Positions 25,223-36,907 of a DNA stretch of 64,000 nt are shown here, one piece after another. This DNA comes from an uncultured Clostridia bacterium (GTDB lineage: Bacteria; Bacillota; Clostridia; TANB77; CAG-465), in NCBI GenBank assembly GCA_947628005.1, contig CANQYI010000003.1, positions 62,001 to 126,000 on the forward strand, in the 5' to 3' direction. The translations under genes and the position numbers were made by a program. Every line of letters begins with the position of its first letter. Within the stretch, counting starts at the first letter, position 1. The notes under the pieces are model-generated. The model was not told where the DNA came from, made no database searches, and saw only the letters and a list, made by a program, of their open reading frames with translations.

Positions 25223-26822
25223 TCAAACAAGTGGAGATAACATATCTACTATTTCTTCTAATAATCTTTTATATATTGGTCGCTTTTTCCAAGATTCAAG
25301 TTCCACTTGTATTGAATCTTTAAAAATTTTTTCAAAGTCAGCTTTAATTTTTGCCTCTTCTTTTGTATTATTCATATATAACATGCATTCATAATTTAAA
25401 TGTAAACTTCTAAAATCTAAATTTGCAGTGCCAATTAAAGCAGTATCATCATCTAATACCATCATTTTGGAATGAATAAATCCGAGGAGTAAACTCATAT
25501 ATTTTTACACCTGCTTCTAAAAGTTCTTCATAATGAGATCTCGTAATTATCTGAACCATTTTTTTATCTGGAATATGTGGTACTACAATTCTAACATCAA
25601 CACCACTTCTTGCTATATTTAACATAGTATTATACATTGTTTCTCCCAAAATTAAATAGGGTGTTGATATATAAATATATTTTTTAGCACTATTTATTGT
25701 TTGTATATAAATATTTTCGCAGGGATCTTTTTTGTTATATGGTCCATCAGCATAAGCCATTACAAATCCATTATTTGCACTCTGTTCCATATTGAAATTC
25801 TTTTGCATATTACTCTCACTATATCTCTTATAATCTTGTTTTTTGTTTGTAATTATTTCTAAATTTCTTAGTATCATCATTTGAAATGAAAAAGCTATTT
25901 GACCTACAAGTCTAACTCCTGTGTCTTTCCAATACCCGTACTTTTCTTCAATATTTGCATACTCATCAGCTATATTTACTCCCCCAACATATGCAATATT
26001 TGAATCTATTACAACAATTTTTCTATGATTTCTAAAATTAATATACGAACTTACATTAAAACTGATTTTATTAAATATATACACATTTATACCAAAGCTC
26101 TTCATATCTTTTACAAAATTTTTAGGCTTTGTAAGAAAAGAGCCCAGTGAATCTATACTTATATGAACTTCAACACCTTTTTTGGCTTTTTCTTTTAGTA
26201 TTTCAAGAATATCAGACCAAAGTTTTCCTTCTGACAAAATATAAAATTCAATATATATGGATTCTTTTGCTTTTTTTAAATCTTTTTTTAAGCTGTCAAA
26301 AAATGCTTCTCCAGAATCTAGGTATCTTACATTATCATTATAATATATTGGGAATCCAGATATATTTATCATATATTTTAATTGCTTTATTTTTGTTTTA
26401 TCATAATTATTTGCGATTTCAAAATCTTTGATTATTTCTGAAGATTTGTTAAGATAAATTTTTGATGAATCTTCTATATTTTGAATTTTTTTACATGCCT
26501 TATCACTAAATCTACTGTTTCCCCATAAAAAATATAAAATTACGGCACCTATTCCAAAAAATGCTATAAGTAAAATCCAAGATATTTCATATGCTGCATC
26601 TTCATGTCTATAGAGTAGATATATTATAGTAAATATCTTAGATATAGTATTTACTATTCTAAATATACTTGAAAATATATTTACATGTATGTATGAAAAT
26701 ATTACTAAAATCACATAACCTATTATAAATATAATTAATGTAATTAATTTAACTACAGAAATTGAAATTTTTTTATTTGCTTTAGGAGTATTTTCTATTT
26801 TTGTTAAATTGTTTTCTTCCAT
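25223..26822 (-). pseudogene. cls: Cardiolipin synthase, broken by a frameshift
   Basis: Two frames together make one PLD-family cardiolipin synthase, which joins two phosphatidylglycerols. The first (26822-25449) has two N-terminal membrane helices, the first HKD motif HRKIVVIDSNIAYVGG, and ends abnormally after YEFTP. The second (read from about 25498) continues with FIHSKMMVLDDDTALIGTANLD, the second HKD motif (quoted: GFIHSKMMVLDD), and the normal C-terminus. The shift is at CTCCTCGGA near 25487, where one extra base fits. It is not a homopolymer. Either the gene is dead or the base is a sequence error. Confidence 0.88.
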
Positions 26823-26880
26823 AAAGACACCTTTCTATTTTTATTATTATTTTTAATAATAACTTTAATTTTTATACAAA

Positions 26881-26912
26881 AAAATACATTACAAAATTGT
26901 AATGTATTTTAA
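26881..26912 (-). terminator. Terminator after tgt
   Basis: A 13-bp stem AAAATACATTACA/TGTAATGTATTTT with a T-run on the minus strand. Confidence 0.75.
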
Positions 26913-26915
26913 AAA

Positions 26916-29091
<2,176 letters not shown>

Positions 29092-29152
29092 TTTCTTACT
29101 CCTTTTTACAAACAAATTATAGCATAAAAATGTATAAAAAGCAAAATAATTA

Positions 29153-30781
29153 TTATACAATCTTAAATTGATTACGTAATTCTAAAGCATAATTTTTAGT
29201 CATTTCATTAACAATTCCTGAAGATATTTTTGCTATTTCTTCTATACTTTTATCACTATCTAATAATCCAACTTGTGTTTTTGTTGAATTCTTATCACTA
29301 GATTTTGAAATATAATAGTGATAATCACTAGCCGCAGCAATAATTGAAGAATGAGTTACACAAATGATTTGATGAGATTTTGATATTTTATTTAGTTTTA
29401 ATGCAACAGATTTAGACGCTTTACCACTTATACCTGTATCTACTTCATCAAATATGCAAGTATCTACCAAATCTTTTTCTGATAGTACAGATTTTATACT
29501 AAGCATTATTCTTGAAATTTCTCCACCAGAGGCAATTTTTACTAAAGGCTTAAAATCTTCTCCTACATTTGTACATACTAAAAATTCAACCTTATTCAAT
29601 CCATTTATATTAAATTCCTCTTCATTTTCTATGTTTATTTTAAACTTTGCATTCTTCATTTCTAGTTCTTCTAATTCTTTATTTATTCTCTTTTCTAATA
29701 TTACTGCCTTATTTCTTCTTATCTTATCTATATTTATTGCTTTTTCATTCATTATTTGATTTAAATTGTCTAGTTTTAATTTTAAATCTTGAGTATAATT
29801 TTCAAGATTTTTTATAGATTCTATTTTTTCTCGTATTTCATTTCTATACTTTAATATTTCTTCTACATCATTTCCATATTTTCTTTTTAAATTATATATT
29901 AAATCCAATCTCTCAAATACGTTATTTGCTTCTTGCTCATCAAAATAATTATCATAATTTAGGCCATCTAAGTCTTTCTTTATTTCTTCTAAATCATAAT
30001 ATACACTTTGTAATTCACTATATTTTTTTGAATAATTTATATCTAAATCTTCAATTTTAGATAATGATTTTAAAACTTCGTTTATGCTATCTAATGTAGT
30101 ATCATTTAAAATCATACTAGAATTATTTAGTGCTGAAGAAATTTTTTCCATATTCTGTATTTTTTTCTTAGTTTCTTCTAGATATTCTTCTTCATCAATT
30201 TTTAAATTTGCATCATCAATTTCATTTAATTGATATTCTAACAAATCTAATGTTCTTTGTTTTTCCTTATCATCTCCATAATTTAATTTAAGTTCAGCTT
30301 TTAAAGTCATATATTCATTATAAAGTGACTTATATTCTTCTTTTTCTTCTTTTAACTCATCAGAGAAACTATCTAAATAATCAATATGTGTTGTTACATC
30401 CATGATTTTTTGATTATCATTTTGTCCATGTATATCAATATGATTTTTCATAAATTCTCTAAGTTCAGATACTGTTACAAATCTTCCATTTATTTTGCAC
30501 AAATTTTTACCATTTGAATATATTTCTCTAGATACAATTACATTTGAATCTTCAGAATACAAACTATTTGGTAGATAAAGACATGCTTCAACAAAGGAAT
30601 AATCTTTATCTTTTCTTATCATTTCTTTTGAAAATCTATCTCCACAAATTATTGATAATGCGTCTATAATTAGCGTTTTACCTGCACCAGTTTCACCTGT
30701 AAGTACATTAAATCCTTCATTGAGATTAACAGTTATCTCATCTATTATTCCTATATTTTTTATATGTAATGAAGTTATCAT
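29153..30781 (-). CDS. recN: DNA repair ATPase RecN
   Basis: SMC-like protein that holds broken DNA ends together for recombinational repair. Walker A is [15 protein letters not shown], the coiled-coil arms span about 150-360, and the C-terminal head has [16 protein letters not shown] (signature) and [10 protein letters not shown] (Walker B). 542 residues, complete. It has its own promoter with two LexA-like boxes, which matches its known SOS membership. queA begins 62 bp downstream. Confidence 0.96.
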   Translation of the reverse strand: MITSLHIKNIGIIDEITVNLNEGFNVLTGETGAGKTLIIDALSIICGDRFSKEMIRKDKDYSFVEACLYLPNSLYSEDSNVIVSREIYSNGKNLCKINGRFVTVSELREFMKNHIDIHGQNDNQKIMDVTTHIDYLDSFSDELKEEKEEYKSLYNEYMTLKAELKLNYGDDKEKQRTLDLLEYQLNEIDDANLKIDEEEYLEETKKKIQNMEKISSALNNSSMILNDTTLDSINEVLKSLSKIEDLDINYSKKYSELQSVYYDLEEIKKDLDGLNYDNYFDEQEANNVFERLDLIYNLKRKYGNDVEEILKYRNEIREKIESIKNLENYTQDLKLKLDNLNQIMNEKAINIDKIRRNKAVILEKRINKELEELEMKNAKFKINIENEEEFNINGLNKVEFLVCTNVGEDFKPLVKIASGGEISRIMLSIKSVLSEKDLVDTCIFDEVDTGISGKASKSVALKLNKISKSHQIICVTHSSIIAAASDYHYYISKSSDKNSTKTQVGLLDSDKSIEEIAKISSGIVNEMTKNYALELRNQFKIV

Positions 30782-30797
30782 ATAAATACCTCTTTTC

Positions 30798-30811
30798 CAA
30801 ACCTTTGTTTG
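30798..30811 (-). promoter_or_regulatory. LexA-like box 2 of recN (downstream of -10)
   Basis: CAAAC-AAAG-GTTTG on the minus strand is a symmetric variant of CGAAC-N4-GTTCG placed just past the -10 box. Confidence 0.5.
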
Positions 30812-30812
30812 T

Positions 30813-30841
30813 ATTATATATTAATTAAATTATATTGTCAA
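30813..30841 (-). promoter_or_regulatory. Promoter of recN
   Basis: Minus-strand TTGACA, 17-bp spacer, TATAAT. Confidence 0.8.
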
Positions 30842-30853
30842 TACATTTGTTCG
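30841..30853 (-). promoter_or_regulatory. LexA-like box 1 of recN (over -35)
   Basis: CGAACAAATGTAT on the minus strand abuts the -35 box and shares the 10-mer GAACAAATGT with the dinB operator. Confidence 0.65.
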
Positions 30854-30869
30854 TTTTTTTAGAAAAATA

Positions 30870-30896
30870 ATAACACGGTGTAAAATACCGTGTTTT
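30870..30896 (-). terminator. Terminator of the DUF1540 gene
   Basis: Stem AACACGGT/ACCGTGTT, 7-base loop, followed by ATTATTTTT on the minus strand. Confidence 0.75.
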
Positions 30897-30904
30897 GAGA
30901 GTTA

Positions 30905-31114
30905 TTAAAGTCCAGCACTTTCTTTTTCATTTAAATCTCCTATATAATGATAGCTACTACATGCTGTACCGTCTTCTGATTCTGCATGTCTTTTTCCATT
31001 ACATGTACAAACTTGAATTGTTTCTAGACGACAAGTACAATCTTTTACACAGTTATGTGCACAATCAACTACATTACATCTTATTGCTGGTTCTCTTTTT
31101 ACTTTATTAGACAT
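30905..31114 (-). CDS. DUF1540 small cysteine-rich protein
   Basis: A 69-residue protein with eight cysteines arranged CNVVDCAHNCVKDCTC ... CTC ... ACSSY, matching DUF1540, a small domain common in spore-formers and presumed to bind metal. No signal peptide. Function is not established. SD TAGGAG precedes ATG 31114; an upstream TTG abuts that SD and is unlikely. A monocistronic unit with its own terminator just before the recN promoter. Confidence 0.88.
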   Translation of the reverse strand: MSNKVKREPAIRCNVVDCAHNCVKDCTCRLETIQVCTCNGKRHAESEDGTACSSYHYIGDLNEKESAGL

Positions 31115-31180
31115 TTTTATCAACTCCTACATAATATTATTTACAAATTTACAAATAATATATGTGGAAATTAATAGCTA

Positions 31181-31843
31181 TTAAATATCTTCTATTTGCC
31201 AATCTATTGGCTCTAAACCATTTTCCTCTAAAAATTTATTTGCTTTTGAAAAATGTGAACAACCTTCAAATCCATATTTTACAGAAAATGGACTTGGATG
31301 TGAAGAAGTTAAAATTAAATGATTTTTATTAGTAATAAGACTTGCTTTGGATTTTGCAAATTTTCCCCACAACATAAATACAACTGGTGTTTCTTTTTCA
31401 TTTATAGCTTTTATTACATTGTCAGTAAAAGTTTCCCATCCTTTATTTTGATGAGATCCTGGTTTATCTTTTTCTACAGTTAATGTACTATTTAACAGTA
31501 ACACACCTTGACGTGCCCACTTTAATAAAAATCCATTATTAGGAATTTTTAATCCCAAATCTCTATTCAATTCTTTATATATGTTTTGCAAAGAAGGAGG
31601 AATTTTTACATTTTTTGATACTGAAAATGCAAGTCCATGAGCTTCACCTACTCCATGATATGGGTCTTGTCCTAAAATAACTACTTTTATATTTTCGTAC
31701 GGTGTTATCTCCATACTAAGTAAAATTTGTTTTCTTTCAGGGAATATTACCTTTGTTTTATATTCATTGTCTATAAATTTTTTTAAATTAATGTAATATT
31801 CTTTCTTTGACTCTTCTTCTAAAAATTGTTTAAAATAACTCAT
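31181..31843 (-). CDS. ung: Uracil-DNA glycosylase
   Basis: Removes uracil from DNA. Motif A GQDPYHG carries the catalytic Asp, LLLNSTLTV the substrate pocket, and HPSPFS the second catalytic motif with His. 220 residues, complete. Last gene of the recJ-rel-hydrolase-ung run, 4 bp after its neighbour. Confidence 0.98.
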   Translation of the reverse strand: MSYFKQFLEEESKKEYYINLKKFIDNEYKTKVIFPERKQILLSMEITPYENIKVVILGQDPYHGVGEAHGLAFSVSKNVKIPPSLQNIYKELNRDLGLKIPNNGFLLKWARQGVLLLNSTLTVEKDKPGSHQNKGWETFTDNVIKAINEKETPVVFMLWGKFAKSKASLITNKNHLILTSSHPSPFSVKYGFEGCSHFSKANKFLEENGLEPIDWQIEDI

Positions 31844-31847
31844 ATTA

Positions 31848-32504
31848 TTACCTCTTTATAGCAATTAATAAATTAATTCTTTTTTTGGCCTCTTTTAAAG
31901 TAGTGCCATCTCCATGTCCTGGATAAATAATTGTAGTATCATCAAATAATGAAAAGATTTTTTTTAGTGATTCTTTCATGCTTTCAAACGAAGAAGTTAT
32001 GAGGTCACATCTTCCATAAGAATTATAAAATATTGTATCACCTGTAAACAAGGAATTTGTTGTCTCTTCATAAATGCACATTGATCCCACTGTGTGTCCA
32101 GGAGTGTGTATAAATTTAAATTTCATATCTTCTACTACTAAATCCTTATTATCTTCTATTGTAGAAATTTTATTAGTATCTACTATCGGTAATTTCACAT
32201 TTAATATATCTGCACAACTTATTTTATAATCACTAAATCCTGGTAAATCTTTAACATTTACTAAAATTTTTGCATTTGTATATTCCTCTAATTTATTTAG
32301 TGCTAATATATGATCTGCATGAGAGTGTGTTATAAATATATATTTTACAGTTAAATCATTTTCTTTCAAAAAATCTATTATTTTTTGAGATTCATCTGCT
32401 GGATCAACTACAACAGCAGTTTTGTTATCATTATATATTATATATGAATTAGTTATATGGTCTAAATTTGAAATTCTAAGTTTTATATTTTTTATTTTAA
32501 TCAT
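31848..32504 (-). CDS. MBL-fold metallo-hydrolase (glyoxalase II-like)
   Basis: The metal motif THSHADH, the later HTPGHTVGS, FTGDTIF and final YPGHGDGT are those of the small hydroxyacylglutathione-hydrolase-like family. Genes of this kind often follow rel in Firmicutes (annotated gloB-like), but clostridia usually lack glutathione, so the substrate is uncertain. The ATG overlaps the rel stop (TAATG), so translation is coupled. 218 residues. Confidence 0.88.
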   Translation of the reverse strand: MIKIKNIKLRISNLDHITNSYIIYNDNKTAVVVDPADESQKIIDFLKENDLTVKYIFITHSHADHILALNKLEEYTNAKILVNVKDLPGFSDYKISCADILNVKLPIVDTNKISTIEDNKDLVVEDMKFKFIHTPGHTVGSMCIYEETTNSLFTGDTIFYNSYGRCDLITSSFESMKESLKKIFSLFDDTTIIYPGHGDGTTLKEAKKRINLLIAIKR

Positions 32505-34660
32505 TATTTTAACCTTCTTATATCGAATACACTATCTATTTTCCTTAAATTTTTTATTAAATTTTGTAATTGTTTAGAATCAGAGATATCTACATTTATT
32601 TGTATAATTACCTCGTTTGAATCATTTATTTTAGAATTTATCTCTTGTAAATTAATTTTTAATTCTTTTAGCTTCAATATTACATCTGAAACTATCTTAT
32701 CTGTATTATTAGCAAAAATATTTATTTTACAAGAAAAATCTGCTTTTATTTGTTGTTTCCACTCTACATTAATTTTTCTATTTATTGAATCTAAGTTTTT
32801 TAGATTTGTACAATCTTTTCTATGAATTGATACACCGTTAGAATAAGTTATATAACCAACGATATCATCTCCTGGTATTGGCATACAACACTTTGCAAAT
32901 TTTACTAAACAATTATCAATATTTTCTACTTTTACCAAGTCATTATTTCTATTTTTGTTTTTATTGTTCTTTATATTTTTATTTATAATTTCTTCTTTTG
33001 GAATATTTTTTTCAACGAATGTTTCTACTAATTTGTTTACGATTTTTACAGGTGAAATACTTCCAAACCCTATATTTTCATAAGCCTCTTCCAATGTATT
33101 AAAATTAAATTTCTTTAATGCAGGTTTTAGTATATCTTCTTTTAATAAACTTTCTTTTGAATACTTTTGCTTCTTTAATTCCTTTTCAAAGCTTTCTTTT
33201 CCCTTTATAATATTTTCTTCTTTACCTTGCTTTTTTAAAAAAGCTGATATTTTATTTTTCGCACTAGAAGTTTTTACATATTTTAGCCAATCAACATTTG
33301 GTCCATTAGAATTTTTTGATGTAATAATTTCTACTATATCAGTATTTTTTAAATTTGTATATATTGGTACTATTCTTGAATTAATTTTTGCCCCAACCAT
33401 TTTTTCTGCAACTTTTTGATGTATTAAATATGCAAAATCTATTGGAGTGGAGCCCTTTGGAAGCGCTTTTATTTCTCCTTTTGGTGTAAATACAAATACC
33501 TCATCTCCAAAAAGTTCTGTTTTCATTTTATCTATATTAGATGTTGTATCTTCAAGTTCTTGTTGCAATTCCAATGCTTTTCTTATCCAAAGTAATTTTT
33601 TATCAGCATCATTAACTTTAGAAGTTTTCTCTTTATATGAAAAATGTGCTGCTATTCCCTCTTCAGCTACTCTATGCATATCCCACGTTCTAATCTGTAT
33701 TTCAAATGGTTTTGCGCCCTCTCCAAATACAGTTGTGTGCAAAGATTGATACATATTAGTTTTTGGAACTGCAATATAATCTTTAAATCTTCCTGGCATT
33801 GGCTTATACATATCATGAACTATACCTAATGCGCTATAACAATCTTTTATAGAACTAACAATTATTCTAATTGCAAGTAAATCGAACAAATCATCAGCTC
33901 TACATCCCTTTGCCTTCATTTTCTTATAAATACTATAAAAGTGTTTTGGTCTACCATAGACTGTTGCTTCTATATTTTCTTTTTCTAATGCTTGTTTTAT
34001 TTCGTCTATTCTGTTATTAATATAATTTTGTCGTGCTACCTTTTTTTGATCTATCTCTTTTTTTATTTCTTGATATTCACCGGGATAAAGTATTCTAAAT
34101 GAAATATCTTCAAGTTCTGTTTTTATTTGTGACATTCCTAGTCTATGTGCTATAGGTGCATAGATATCTAAACATTCTTTAGCCATTTCCTTACCTGTTT
34201 TATCATCTACTTCTTCAATATTTTTCATGTTGTATAATCTGTCTGCAAGTTTTATAATAACTGTTCTTGTATCTTTTGCTATAGCTATAAACATTCTTCT
34301 TAATATATCGTTATCAACTTCATTGCTATGTTTAAAGTTAAAGTATGATAATTTTGAAATAGTATTTACCATGTCTACTATTTCACTAGATGAATTTTTT
34401 ATCATTTCTTGTTCATCATACTCAGGGTATTTTATAACCTCATGTAAAAGTGCCGCATAAATTGCGCTATCATCTAGTTTCAAATTTGCAACATAACAGG
34501 CTACTCCAAGAGTATGTTCTAATACTGTCTTTTTACTAATTCTTAATTTATCTTTATATATATAATTTGCATAAGAAGCTATTTTTTCTAGTTCATCTTT
34601 TTTATATTTAATACTATTTTTTTCCATTACATCAGTTAATATGTCTACTATATCGTTCAT
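32504..34660 (-). CDS. rel: RelA/SpoT-family (p)ppGpp synthetase, hydrolase site degenerate
   Basis: Alarmone enzyme with N-terminal HD domain, synthetase, TGS, zinc-finger-like and ACT domains. The synthetase looks active: YSIYKKMK, FKDYIAVPK, NMYQSLHT and the catalytic FEIQIRT. In the HD hydrolase domain, the usual HDVVED core reads HEVIKY, so the metal Asp and the catalytic Glu-Asp pair are replaced, although LADRL is kept. This predicts a synthetase-biased enzyme, as in E. coli RelA. TGS (FVFTPKGEIK), CCMPIPGDDI and ACT follow. 718 residues. Between recJ and the hydrolase gene; apt and dtd, often in this neighbourhood, are absent. Confidence 0.92.
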   Translation of the reverse strand: MNDIVDILTDVMEKNSIKYKKDELEKIASYANYIYKDKLRISKKTVLEHTLGVACYVANLKLDDSAIYAALLHEVIKYPEYDEQEMIKNSSSEIVDMVNTISKLSYFNFKHSNEVDNDILRRMFIAIAKDTRTVIIKLADRLYNMKNIEEVDDKTGKEMAKECLDIYAPIAHRLGMSQIKTELEDISFRILYPGEYQEIKKEIDQKKVARQNYINNRIDEIKQALEKENIEATVYGRPKHFYSIYKKMKAKGCRADDLFDLLAIRIIVSSIKDCYSALGIVHDMYKPMPGRFKDYIAVPKTNMYQSLHTTVFGEGAKPFEIQIRTWDMHRVAEEGIAAHFSYKEKTSKVNDADKKLLWIRKALELQQELEDTTSNIDKMKTELFGDEVFVFTPKGEIKALPKGSTPIDFAYLIHQKVAEKMVGAKINSRIVPIYTNLKNTDIVEIITSKNSNGPNVDWLKYVKTSSAKNKISAFLKKQGKEENIIKGKESFEKELKKQKYSKESLLKEDILKPALKKFNFNTLEEAYENIGFGSISPVKIVNKLVETFVEKNIPKEEIINKNIKNNKNKNRNNDLVKVENIDNCLVKFAKCCMPIPGDDIVGYITYSNGVSIHRKDCTNLKNLDSINRKINVEWKQQIKADFSCKINIFANNTDKIVSDVILKLKELKINLQEINSKINDSNEVIIQINVDISDSKQLQNLIKNLRKIDSVFDIRRLK

Positions 34661-34678
34661 GAAAGCACTTCCTTTATA

Positions 34679-36367
34679 TTAATTTAATGACTTTTTAAAA
34701 TCCTGTATTATTAATTCTATTGTTTTTGGAGTATTATAAGTATTAACGCTGACTGTACAAATTACATCTATTTTATCTCCTATTTTTATTTCATCTCTTC
34801 TATCGCCTTGAGAAAATGCTACTGCATCTATTAATTTTGATGAGTCCTTTAAAGTAAATTTTAAATGCTTATCATCTTTTATTGTTCTTATTGCTTGAAC
34901 TTTAAGGCCTCTATACAAAAATATAGGCGAAGGATTTGATTGTCCACATGGTTTTATTTTTTTTATATCTTTTAGTATTTGAGCATTTAAATCTTTTAAT
35001 GTTATTTCCAAATCTATATCTAATACTTGCTCAGAGAATATATTTGAATACTCTGATGCAACACTTTCAAAGCTATTAGTAAAGTCGTCTATTTTTTCTT
35101 CTTTAAGGCTAAGTCCTGCTGCTAATTCATGTCCACCAAATTGTATTAGGTCACTGCTACATTTACTTAGTGCATCATATAACGAAAATCCTGCTGGGCA
35201 TCTTCCTGAGCCTCTGATAGCACCATTTTCTTTTGTTAATAATATAACTGGCTTATAGTATATGTTTACTAGTCTTGATGCAACTATTCCAATGACTCCA
35301 CTATGCCATGACTCACCATATAATACAAATGAATTTTTTGTCTGTAATTTTCTTTCTTCAATTTGACTTATTGCCTCATCAAATATTTGCTTTTCTATTT
35401 GTTGTCTTTTTATATTCATTTGGTCTAGCTCAACAGCAAGTTTATTTGCCTTTTGTTCATCTTGTTCAAGTAATAATTTTACTGCAACTTTAGCATTTCC
35501 CATTCTTCCACACGCATTTATTCTTGGTGCAAGTCCAAATGAAACCATAAAGCTATCTATTTCTTTAAAATTTATTATACTAAGTAAAGCCTTTAGTCCA
35601 ACATTATCTGTATTTTTCATTTTTTCTAAGCCATACTTAGATATTATTCTATTTTCATCTAATAGGTCAACAATATCTGATATTGTTCCGATAGCTACTA
35701 TGTCTAAATAGTCCAAATAACTCTCTTTTTTTAGATCATAAATCTTTGCTAGAGCTTCTATACATTTAAATGCTACACCAACTCCCGCATGCATCTTAAA
35801 TTTAAAATTATCATCCTTTTGTTTTGGATTTACAATACAATATGAATTTGGTAATTTGTCAGAACATTCATGATGGTCTGTTATACAAGTATCTATTCCA
35901 AAAGTTTTAGCATATTCTACTTCATCAATTGCAGTAATTCCACAATCTACAGTAATTATTAATTTTACTCCAATAGATGCAATATATTCTATTGCAGATT
36001 TATTTATTCCATAACCTTCTACTAATCTATCTGGTAAATAATATGTTACATCAGCACCAAGATTAGTTAAAAATTTATACATTATAACAATGCTCGTAAT
36101 TCCATCAACATCATAATCTCCATAGATACATATTTTTTCTTTATTTTCTATTGCTTTTTTTACTCTATTAGTAAATTTATCCATATCTTTTATCAAGAAT
36201 GGATCTCGCAAGTCATCTAAAGTACCATTTAAATATGTATCTATCATATCTTCATCAATATTTCTAAAAGCTAATAGTTTAGCAAGAATTTCTGAAATTT
36301 GATATTTTTGCATAAGTTTATTAATATAGTTTTTATCATATTCTTTTAATTTCCATATTTTTTGCAT
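34679..36367 (-). CDS. recJ: Single-strand-specific 5'-3' exonuclease RecJ
   Basis: DHH-family exonuclease for recombination, mismatch and base-excision repair. Motifs IYGDYDVDGITS, TVDCGI, ITDHHE and the DHHA1 segment GESWHSGVIGIVASRL and RGSGRCP are present (quoted: WHSGVIGIVASRL). An OB-fold ends the protein. 562 residues, a short form without the extra C-terminal domain of the longer bacilli proteins. SD GGGGAGG. First gene of the recJ-rel-hydrolase-ung operon. Confidence 0.95.
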   Translation of the reverse strand: MQKIWKLKEYDKNYINKLMQKYQISEILAKLLAFRNIDEDMIDTYLNGTLDDLRDPFLIKDMDKFTNRVKKAIENKEKICIYGDYDVDGITSIVIMYKFLTNLGADVTYYLPDRLVEGYGINKSAIEYIASIGVKLIITVDCGITAIDEVEYAKTFGIDTCITDHHECSDKLPNSYCIVNPKQKDDNFKFKMHAGVGVAFKCIEALAKIYDLKKESYLDYLDIVAIGTISDIVDLLDENRIISKYGLEKMKNTDNVGLKALLSIINFKEIDSFMVSFGLAPRINACGRMGNAKVAVKLLLEQDEQKANKLAVELDQMNIKRQQIEKQIFDEAISQIEERKLQTKNSFVLYGESWHSGVIGIVASRLVNIYYKPVILLTKENGAIRGSGRCPAGFSLYDALSKCSSDLIQFGGHELAAGLSLKEEKIDDFTNSFESVASEYSNIFSEQVLDIDLEITLKDLNAQILKDIKKIKPCGQSNPSPIFLYRGLKVQAIRTIKDDKHLKFTLKDSSKLIDAVAFSQGDRRDEIKIGDKIDVICTVSVNTYNTPKTIELIIQDFKKSLN

Positions 36368-36410
36368 TTTTCCTCCCCAATAAATTTTAATACTATCAAA
36401 TATATTGTAC

Positions 36411-36424
36411 TACACATTTGTGTA
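36411..36424. promoter_or_regulatory. Palindromic site upstream of recJ
   Basis: TACAC-AAAT-GTGTA (minus strand) lies about 45 bp before recJ. It shares the core ACAAATGT with the dinB and recN LexA boxes but departs from the consensus in the outer bases. Possible weak operator; speculative. Confidence 0.3.
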
Positions 36425-36451
36425 AAAATAAAGAATTTTTGATAAAAAAAT

Positions 36452-36474
36452 CCTCAAGGAATTTCTCCTTGAGG
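36452..36474 (-). terminator. Strong terminator after the 120-residue gene
   Basis: CCTCAAGGA-GAAAT-TCCTTGAGG followed by ATTTTTTT on the minus strand. Confidence 0.9.
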
Positions 36475-36481
36475 TTAAATA

Positions 36482-36844
36482 TCAATTAGATAATACGTTT
36501 CTTACCAGTATCAAAAGCTTATCAAAATTTACATGTGTTGCCATTTTATATTCATAGTCCTTGATGGAAGACTCATGTTCATACACATATTTAAAGCCTT
36601 TTTTAACAAGCCTTACCATTATTTTGGTAAAACCTGTGCAGGAAGAATTATCTAACGAATTCTGGTGCAATCTTTCATTGACAGTATTCAAAATTACATC
36701 GAAATTTTTTTCATCATCTGTAAACGGAATATACTTTGGTTTCTCACCTAACCGTTTAACTCTGCATAGTATATAAGTGTCGTTTTCTACATAAAAATTA
36801 AAGATCGACCCCTTCTTCAACTCTTGTTTTACACATTCATACAT
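36482..36844 (-). CDS. Hypothetical 120-residue protein, own promoter and terminator
   Basis: I do not recognise a family. No signal or membrane segment; mixed alpha/beta composition with a basic middle part (KIMVRLVKKGFKYVYEH), so it is probably cytoplasmic. The base composition looks richer in G+C than the neighbours. SD GGGAGG is very strong, the promoter is near-consensus and the terminator strong, so it is likely a well-expressed single gene. It could be a small regulator; that is a guess. Confidence 0.72.
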   Translation of the reverse strand: MYECVKQELKKGSIFNFYVENDTYILCRVKRLGEKPKYIPFTDDEKNFDVILNTVNERLHQNSLDNSSCTGFTKIMVRLVKKGFKYVYEHESSIKDYEYKMATHVNFDKLLILVRNVLSN

Positions 36845-36878
36845 TAGTAATCCTCCCTTAAAAAATAATACAATTGTA

Positions 36879-36907
36879 ATTATACCATAATATTATTTTT
36901 TAGTCAA
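36879..36907 (-). promoter_or_regulatory. Promoter of the 120-residue gene
   Basis: Minus-strand TTGACT, 17-bp spacer, TATAAT. The -35 box overlaps the last codons of the PAP2 gene. Confidence 0.75.

Noticed and set aside
25223-25498. A separate small PLD-domain gene
   Set aside because: It continues the preceding cardiolipin synthase in the +1 frame and begins inside its second HKD motif; it is the 3' part of a frameshifted gene.
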